NCBI GenBank assembly: GCA_013368315.1
Contig: JAACJM010000114.1
Coordinates: 204,231-268,230, forward strand
DNA from: Tetrapyrgos nigripes
Taxonomy: Eukaryota; Basidiomycota; Agaricomycetes; Agaricales; Campanellaceae
Length of the DNA: 64,000 nucleotides
Direction: 5' to 3'
Shown: positions 57,804 through 64,000 of the stretch, one piece after another
How positions within the stretch are numbered: position 1 is the stretch's first letter
Layout: each line of letters opens with the position of its first letter
Program-made: the position numbers and the translations under genes
Notes under the pieces: generated by a model
Seen by the model: the letters and a program-made list of their open reading frames with translations, nothing else
What the model was told of the DNA's origin: nothing
Databases searched by the model: none

Positions 57804-57984
57804 CGTGTGTATGTATGTAGTCTGGTGTCAAGTGATAGGGCGCGGCCGCGCCAGAAATTAATGACCAATCTAATTTGTTCTCACGATGTACTTCCTCTCC
57901 TGTCCATCACCTGCCGCCCGACTCGCTGCATTCTGGACTCGAAATCTCACTCAGCTCTCTTCATCAACACTCATCAACGTCAAT

Positions 57985-59459
57985 ATGTCAAATAAAGTCC
58001 GAAAACCACGCAAGACCGCTACTAAATATAACCTCAGTACTGCTGATATTCCTATCATACCTACTGCACCACCCGACACGTCAAACTACCGCTTTGTACC
58101 ATATCCTCGGCCTATGCAAGCTCCTGGCTCTTCAAATGCTGGACCAATACGTAGTCCACGCCGTTCTAGTCCAAGAAATCTGGGGTTTGGTCAAAACGCC
58201 ATTGACAGAACGGCTTCTCATCTTAACACTTCTCCAGCTTCTGGAACCCCACTTCCCATCACTTCTACTTTCTATACTCCTTCATTCTCCTCCTTTCCGG
58301 GCTCAGATACACTACCAGCTGTACCAGACACTCCGTCAACGCTTGTAAACTCGTCATTCGATGGATCCATACTCGGAAGCCCTATCTCAATTCCATCAAA
58401 ATCAATGTTATTCAGCAATATCCCTCGTGCCCCATCGCTCCCAGTGCTCCTAAGGAGTGTCTTCATGATGATCTAGGCCTTGTAGACGAGCATCTTCAAC
58501 GCTTGTCCAGGGACTTTGGATCATTCAGACGGTTTCTGTCTCTGGCCTTCTGGTGCCGGTGGCGGAAAGAAGACGAAGATCCTTGCTCTTCATTTCAGAA
58601 GGCTTGTATTCGTCACTTTCTACAGGGACGGAATGATATCAAAGCTGTTGACATTGTCAAACTCATGTATCAACACCGCAACAGCTATCCATCATACCGG
58701 TACGCGTCGGATCGCAAGAAGTCCTTCTCACTGTCCCATGACCCTTCCACCATCTGCTTTGCACGTCCGGCTATCTCTTCTTGGGCTTGCCAACTATCTG
58801 CTAGTCGTGTGCATAGAGACATATCCATGCTCACAAAGGATGATTCTGAACCTCTGAGTGAAGATGCAATGTCGAGAATGCCAGCAAACTCAGTGACATG
58901 GGAAGATATCAACAGGTTTAGTCCTCAACGCTCGATACAGATGTTTTGTCGGCATACACCCTTCCTTTGTGACTTCTTCGAGTACCTGGCGTTGCCTCGG
59001 AAAGGTGGTGTTGCTGTCATACGAAAGAATCGGCCATTAGATATCGTAAGTGACAAGTTCTTTGCTTATTCTCTCACCTTACTTACGAATGATTTTAACC
59101 CATTGATTGCTGGACATAATAAACTTGCCAATGGATACCTTTCACTTCCTCTTGCAATTCATCAGTTTGCGACACAGGCTCATACCAACTCGAAGCGTTT
59201 GACTTCACGTATGGGCCTATCTACATCTGATTCTACCACACGGAAGGCCCTCAGATCAATGACCGATGATGGACAAGCAAAGATGCAGAGTGAAGTTGCT
59301 GAGCAGGCTGAGAAGGGTGTTTGTGAAAAGGCATATGTATTCGACAACATCCAGCGTCAAGACGATGTTTACGAGGGAGGCCTTCTTAGGACTAAGACGA
59401 TGAAATGTGGTACAGCAGCCACCGTGTATTGTATATCAATCAAATACATACAATGCTAG
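57985..59459 (+). pseudogene. DUF6589-like protein, 3' truncated
   Basis: The N-terminal part (MSNKVRKPRKTATKYNLSTA, Ser/Pro-rich) leads, after a frame change at the C4 run 58,430-58,433, into PSAPKECLHDDLGL and then FQKACIRHFLQGRNDIKAVD, ARPAISSWACQLSASRVHRD and EKAYVFDNIQRQDDVYEGG. The last segment resembles the VFDNVQ motif of DUF6589 proteins, which are common in mushroom transposons. The frame ends at 59,457-59,459, where the larger C-terminal part of the family should follow, and abuts the 3' end of the helicase fragment on the other strand. Confidence 0.6.
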
Positions 59460-59760
59460 TGGCTAGACCCTTAGTTGGAGTGACAACGACTGCTACTGGT
59501 CGCTCACATACGACAAATGCGGGATACAGGTGCGGATTGGACCGGATTTCCATATGTATGAGGAGAGGAATGATGTACATGCTGGATTTTCCCTCGCCAG
59601 TAGCAGCAAAAAGTAACAAGTTCTCTCCAGAGAGGACTCTGGGGATGTTCTCAAGCTGATAGTCACGAAGGCCATTAGGCCATTGAGGAACTCGCTGAGA
59701 AATGACAGATTCGAGTGCATTGAGACCTTCGGAGTCAGTCCATGTGGGTGTGAGAGCCAT
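59440..59760 (-). pseudogene. RecQ/DEAD-type helicase fragment
   Basis: Starts MALTPTWTDSEGLNALESVI at 59,760 and has RVPQWPNGLRDYQLENIPRV, the Walker A segment LLLFAATGEGKSSMYIIPLL, and VAVVVTPTKGLATSIV, then stops. The rest of the helicase (DEAH box, domain 2) is missing. Such helicases travel with MULE and other elements in mushroom genomes. Confidence 0.7.
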
Positions 59761-59956
59761 AAGACCAAAGGCGAGATGACTAGAAACGAGTTCTGATGTG
59801 TTTTGAAGATCCTGGGGTAGGTAGTCAAGAATAAACACGTATAAGTATGGAGCAAGCTTTGAGGACACGACGCGGTCAGAGCCTGAGTGACTGTGGGAAC
59901 AACTTAGCTTAGTCACTAATTTCTGGCACGGCCGCACCTCAGAGAAAACAATAAGA

Positions 59957-62544
59957 CTACTCACCTGCTGAAAAAAATTTTGGTGAAGGTTTGTCAACTG
60001 CCTGCACCAAGTGCTTACACAATGCATGGCAATTGTACTTTTGCTGGCCGCAATTGCATGTCCAGGTATCCATGTTGGTGGTGTACTTTTCAGAAGATCT
60101 GATGTGGCGTGTGGATAACTTGATCCAATCAGTCTTGAAGCGTTTTTGGAATGGAGTAAGTGCATGTGAGCGGGAGAGTCAGGAGATAGGGTCTAATTCA
60201 GTGATTCAATTGACATATGAGGGTGTAACTTCATGGATTAGGATCCAAACAAGCTGATCGAGACAGGGATGGAGGATGTGGTGGAGGTTATCATGTTTGA
60301 GCTGCTTCCAGAAGTTCTTGATGTTCATTGTGGTGTGAAGACAGGAAAGCAAATCAGGGAGAGTTGACCATGCCCAAAGATCCCACATCTTTGGTGAATA
60401 CCAAGATGTCCACATATACCCCCAGACCTCTTGCAGACCTCGTTGATAGCAGAACTGATACATCTCCATGACAGCATTTTGACGAATCTGTTCTTGGGTC
60501 CAGGAAGTGGACTCAAGTCGCTTGGGAAAAAATGGATGCTGGCAGAAGTGGTGAGTAAAGAGATGGAGGAGTTGCTTACAATGGGGAGAAGGACAAAAAA
60601 CATAGCCAGGATCCTTTGACAGCTTTTCTGAATCGTCATTAAACATCCAATTGGGACCAAACTCATCATCAGTATCATCACCTCCAAAGAATGCTGAGAA
60701 CTCAGAGTCATCCACCACATAGTCTTCCTCCTTGACATCTCCAGAACTTGATTCTGGATTAGACTGAGGCTCAACGTCTGGGGTATCAGGTTCATTCTCT
60801 GAGTGTGACTGAATGGTCTGGTTCTTGCCATTGATACAAATGACAAGGCGAGGCTTGGGAGGAGCAGTGTTTTGTAGGACACCGTTGAGACGAATGACAA
60901 CTTGGGGAATTGATACTTGAGAGAGTGGAAAATCCTGTGCAATATATGAGTACTATATGTGATTGTGGGGAAATACTTACAACTTGTTCAGATCCATTGA
61001 CTTGTCCAACAGGAACAAAGTCTTTGTTGATTGCATCACTGAACTCGTTTCTTGCCTCAGTGACATTGTAGAATCTTGGAGGGCGACGAAGAATACTCAG
61101 CTGTTGTTTGATAGCCCAGAGACAATGCCAAAAGCACAACTGATGCTTTGCATCTGGGAAGGCCTTCAGAAAAGCATTGATCTCTGACTGATCTTTGTCA
61201 GTAAGTGTGAAAGGTGGGTTCAACTCATGCTGGTTTTTGAAATGCTTCAGGAATGCATGAATGTACTGCTCTTTGACTCCTTCATCACCAGACTTTGGAG
61301 ACTGGAGAAGAAGATAGCCCAGGGGCACCCAGATCCATACACCTCACCCAGAAGTGCATAGAGCTCGTAGTGAGAAGCATTTGTATTCCCTAAAGGCATA
61401 TGTAAGTCTTCCAAATCATAAATACAGATAGAAACATACATGCTGAGTCCAATGAAACCTCACGAATATGTCCTCCAAACTTGGACATGACTTCTGGAAG
61501 GGAGAAAGGAAGTCCACTCCATCCTTTGACCTGTGGTAGATTGATTGAAGCAATAGAATAATGGCCACCAGTTCCAGCTTCCTTGTTCTCCTCGAGGATG
61601 ATGTTTGCAGATTTGAGCTCATCGGGATCTCTGAACCACTCCTTGCACTTGGCACTTGCAGCAATTGCATAGATGGCCCGGCGCTTGAAGAGTGGATTTG
61701 GATCCCTCTTCAAGATTTCAGCCCAAAGCTACAAGTATATCAAAAAGAAATAAAATAATTACACATACAACAGTGGTGGACAACTTGCAGTTCTCCTCAG
61801 CATACTTCCTGATATCAGGAGGAACATCCTGACCTGAATACATGGCATGGTCGGTGTCATGCTTTAGCTGTACAGTAGCAAAAGGCTCCAAATCAGAAAC
61901 TGTGATAAATAGCCAGCCCTTGCATGCAAATGTGTACATGTGTTCTTTGTCATGAGCAGTGGTATCACCACCTGACCTGGATGACTTGTGCTGCCGCTTA
62001 TCCTGCTGAGCACAATGATAGACATAGCGAGTAGAAGGGGAGTTTTTGTGATTGTATTTTGAATGGTAGCTTATTTGATTGTCAGATCTAGGTGATAAAG
62101 AAAAGGTTTCTGGAAACTCACATAAATCTAAGCTCAGTCACATTCCAGACCTGTGCAGCAACTTGCTCTGCCTTACTGCACTGCTCTAAGCTGCAATGGA
62201 ATGAACATTCTCCACTCCCTCAATGGACTTGATAAACTCTTCAAGAGGGATTTCTGAAAGATCGTCCATTGGAAGCTCTGTATCTGGATTGACATCATCT
62301 TCTGTGGGCCAAAATGAAAAATGTAAGGACAAATCCATTATAAAGCAGATACAAGTAAGTTACCCATGGCAAGCTTTGCTTTTTTTGCCTTTTGTGAACT
62401 GGTAACACTGTCAAGGCACTTCAAAGAAAGGTTTGTGAAGCCTTGTACCCTGGGTTGGAAGAATTCCCTGGTTAGGGGCTTTTCAGCCATGCACCTGGTA
62501 CAGCGCCGGCTTTCGGGAGTATCTGCAGATGGAATAGAAGCCAT
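59957..62544 (-). pseudogene. MULE transposase with SWIM zinc finger, two in-frame stops
   Basis: The start exon (62,544) reads MASIPSADTPESRRCTRCMA with EKPLTREFFQPRVQGF, a small Cys-rich N-terminus. The catalytic core has EVSLDSAWNTNASHYELYAL (first Asp), VYGSGCPLGYLLLQSP, FTLTDKDQSEINAFLKAFPD (second Asp), and KHQLCFWHCLWAIKQQLSIL. The C-terminal half has MNIKNFWKQLKHDNLHHILH and a SWIM finger CNCGQQKYNCHALCKHL. Two TGA stops lie between VTPSYVN and LTPFQKRF, at 60,206-60,208 and 60,179-60,181; both sit where Arg codons (CGA) are expected, one C-to-T step at CpG. The enzyme would cut and move MULE ends if intact; this copy cannot be full length. Confidence 0.82.
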
Positions 62545-62732
62545 AATAATAGCACGCAAAGAAAGAAGACGGGGACTGAATGAAAAAAAGAAGATCAATC
62601 AAAGATCAATGACTCAACTTGTTTGTTTGATTCCAAAGCCTTTGCCTTTGCTCAGTCATATCAGTATATATCATCCAGTATTGGAGAGAATTCTGATTAA
62701 ACACTCTCAGAAGCATCTATATACATAAAACA

Positions 62733-62861
62733 TTGCCTTAGTAGTACATCTATCTGTGTACAAGTACCAATAGAGGCCAGCTGGCAGTGGACTTGGACGT
62801 TTCGACGCGTCTGAAGGCCCTGGGAAACATCATGTGACTGCACTTATTGTTGGGTGAATAG
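62733..62861 (-). repeat. Right terminal inverted repeat of the MULE
   Basis: Reverse complement of the left arm apart from a five-base gap and several transitions. Where the left arm has CACGTGATG and CACCGCCGG, the right has CACATGATG and CACTGCCAG, all CpG changes. Confidence 0.85.
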
Positions 62862-62886
62862 CGTTTTGTAAGATGTCCACATCAAA

Positions 62887-63053
62887 GGAAGTCAGTCCAA
62901 TCATTTCCTTCCATTTTGGGCTTTGCAGAATAGCTTGTGAGGGCTCTGGTCTGATGGGGTCCTCCTTTACAAGTAAGAAGGGAATGGGTCAATGACCAGT
63001 GCACTTCTTGCTGGCAATTCTTGCAGTCTGACGCTGCCAAATACACGCAAGGA
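62887..63053 (-). pseudogene. Fragment of the helicase-AAA gene (AAA1-AAA2 linker), CpG-mutated
   Basis: Matches 50,412-50,587 of the giant gene in the same orientation, with a 9-nt deletion. About eight CpG sites of the gene are TG or CA here, for example GCTTGCGAG to GCTTGTGAG and GGTCCGATG to GGTCTGATG. Non-CpG changes are few. It is a gene scrap just outside the right transposon end. Confidence 0.85.
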
Positions 63054-64000
63054 CATGGTCGAAGCCAAGGAAGTTTTCACATACGCGTCTACAAATACTC
63101 TGACAGTGATACTACCAAGATACTACATTATCATACTCGAAACATTAGCAGTGACTCAGAATATACCATTCTGGGATACTTTTAGTAGAAAAAAAATTTC
63201 TTTTCAGAGTTGTTTTGAAGGCAAGATGGGTGTCAGGCATTGGCTATGTTGACATGTTGAGTGGGTTGGAGGTAAAGGGACAAAGCATGGGAAAATGGTT
63301 TTGGCAGGGTGTTGTGTATCTGTATCTCCTTTGAATTCTATATCCCTATTTAAAGTATTCAAGGGTAGTAGATGGCACAGCTAGGGCAGACAAATCTTTG
63401 CCAGAAAATATGGCTCTGGAAAAGACATATTGAGGCTGTGCATTCCTAAAAAAGGGACCAACTGGAGTGCTGGATTACTATATGGAGTAGGTGCACTGCC
63501 TTTCTTTGTCTTTTCTACTCCATATTTTCCAGGAAAGATTGTTTGGGCTCCAGCCATGTGGGTAGCTACTGTAGCAACATTTTTTCCAGAGAAAATCTGG
63601 AATAACTGCCTCACATCAAGAGGTACATACTAAGAATGGGCACAAATCAGTATATGAGTACTTGTGTAGGTAACTTGTCAGAAAAGGAACTTGGGAAAAC
63701 TCAACAGTATGTTTATATGAAGCTATTAAAGCAAAAAGTTTGGGATGTTGATAGCCTGAGAGTCAAGTATGGGGGTCCTTCCCAGTCACTGTGGCACACA
63801 AATATGTACAAACATGCTGGTTTCAGTTTGACAATGCATATTTGATGCACATACTAAACTCCAAAATTGCAAAACCTCCCTAAAATGACATTTGATATGC
63901 AAGAAATTAATAAACTGTATGGTTTTAGGCAGCTTGAGCCTGTATGATTTTGGACAGCTCAGGCTGGGGCCAAAGGGCTTTCAAACCTCAGAGCCTGAGC
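63054..64000. other. AT-rich, CpG-free region
   Basis: No gene recognised. From 63,139 to the window end there is no CG dinucleotide on reading every line. Short direct and inverted pieces occur, such as ATATGGAGTA facing TACTCCATAT near 63,480-63,525, and repeated GAGCCTG near the end. It is probably mutated transposon DNA. Confidence 0.55.

Larger units (their letters stand above)
56817..62861. mobile_element. 6.0-kb Mutator-like (MULE) transposon with passenger genes
   Basis: Bounded by inverted repeats of about 139 and 129 bp that start CTATTCACCCAACA at the left edge and end with its complement at the right. Inside, left to right: a minus-strand protein of unknown function, a plus-strand DUF6589-like gene cut at its 3' end, a minus-strand DEAD/RecQ-type helicase cut at its 3' end, and a minus-strand MULE transposase with SWIM zinc finger carrying two stop codons. 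Differences between the two ends include CG to TG or CA changes. No target duplication was found at the edges. Confidence 0.82.

Noticed and set aside
56817..62861. Reading the inverted repeats as a segmental inverted duplication rather than transposon ends
   Set aside because: They exactly bracket a MULE transposase and typical passenger genes, although no target duplication was seen, so some doubt remains.
63381..63633. Overlapping plus and minus frames of 67-77 codons
   Set aside because: CpG-free repeat-like DNA; neither frame has protein-family features.

Overview
The window is nuclear DNA of a mushroom-type fungus (Basidiomycota, most likely Agaricomycetes). Genes carry many introns of about 50-60 nt. 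Several families are typical of this group: an enlarged G-alpha subunit, a FunK1 kinase, a TRANK1-like UvrD helicase, tandem P450s, NFX1-helicase/CbxX-AAA fusions and a Mutator-like (MULE) transposon with helicase and DUF6589-like passengers. No tRNA, rRNA or CRISPR array was seen.

Layout. 1-7.5 kb, minus strand: 5' part of a TRANK1-like UvrD helicase, a complete MLH1, and a mitochondrial RidA/Mmf1 protein. 8.7-16.4 kb, plus strand: a G-alpha subunit without the catalytic Gln, and a Gly/Ser/Pro repeat protein with one membrane span. 16.8-20.3 kb, minus strand: a short CE1 acetylxylan-esterase-like protein and flavocytochrome b2. 21-29.4 kb, plus strand: two tandem isocitrate lyase/PEP mutase-family enzymes, a C2H2 zinc-finger protein and adenosine kinase. 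29.8-32.5 kb: a frame-disrupted FunK1 kinase. 32.5-34.4 kb: no gene, but repeat elements including a clear MITE. 34.4-43.1 kb, minus strand: an NTF2-like/flavin monooxygenase fusion, a HIT protein and two tandem P450s, one frame-disrupted. 43.4-55.7 kb, minus strand: two copies of a ZNFX1-like helicase gene, separated by nested palindromic elements. 56.8-62.9 kb: a large transposon bounded by 130-140 bp inverted repeats. 62.9-64 kb: a mutated scrap of the AAA+ gene, then 862 bp with no CpG at all.

The left half is mostly core metabolism and signalling, and those genes read cleanly. The right half is an accessory, repeat-rich zone. The full-length ZNFX1-like copy fuses an SF1 helicase, an NFX1-type zinc segment, a coiled coil, three CbxX/CfxQ-type AAA+ modules and a small C-terminal Cys/Trp motif. 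The second copy has lost the helicase core and all AAA+ modules in frame but kept the zinc segment and doubled the C-terminal motif.

Two mutation styles recur. Transitions at CpG dominate the transposon and the gene scrap and made both in-frame TGA stops of the transposase. Single-base indels in short base runs disrupt the full-length helicase-AAA gene, FunK1, one P450 and the DUF6589-like gene. The second pattern could be real decay or sequencing error.

Exon joins were inferred by eye from family conservation and GT-AG (rarely GC-AG) borders. Outer coordinates are start and stop codons including introns.
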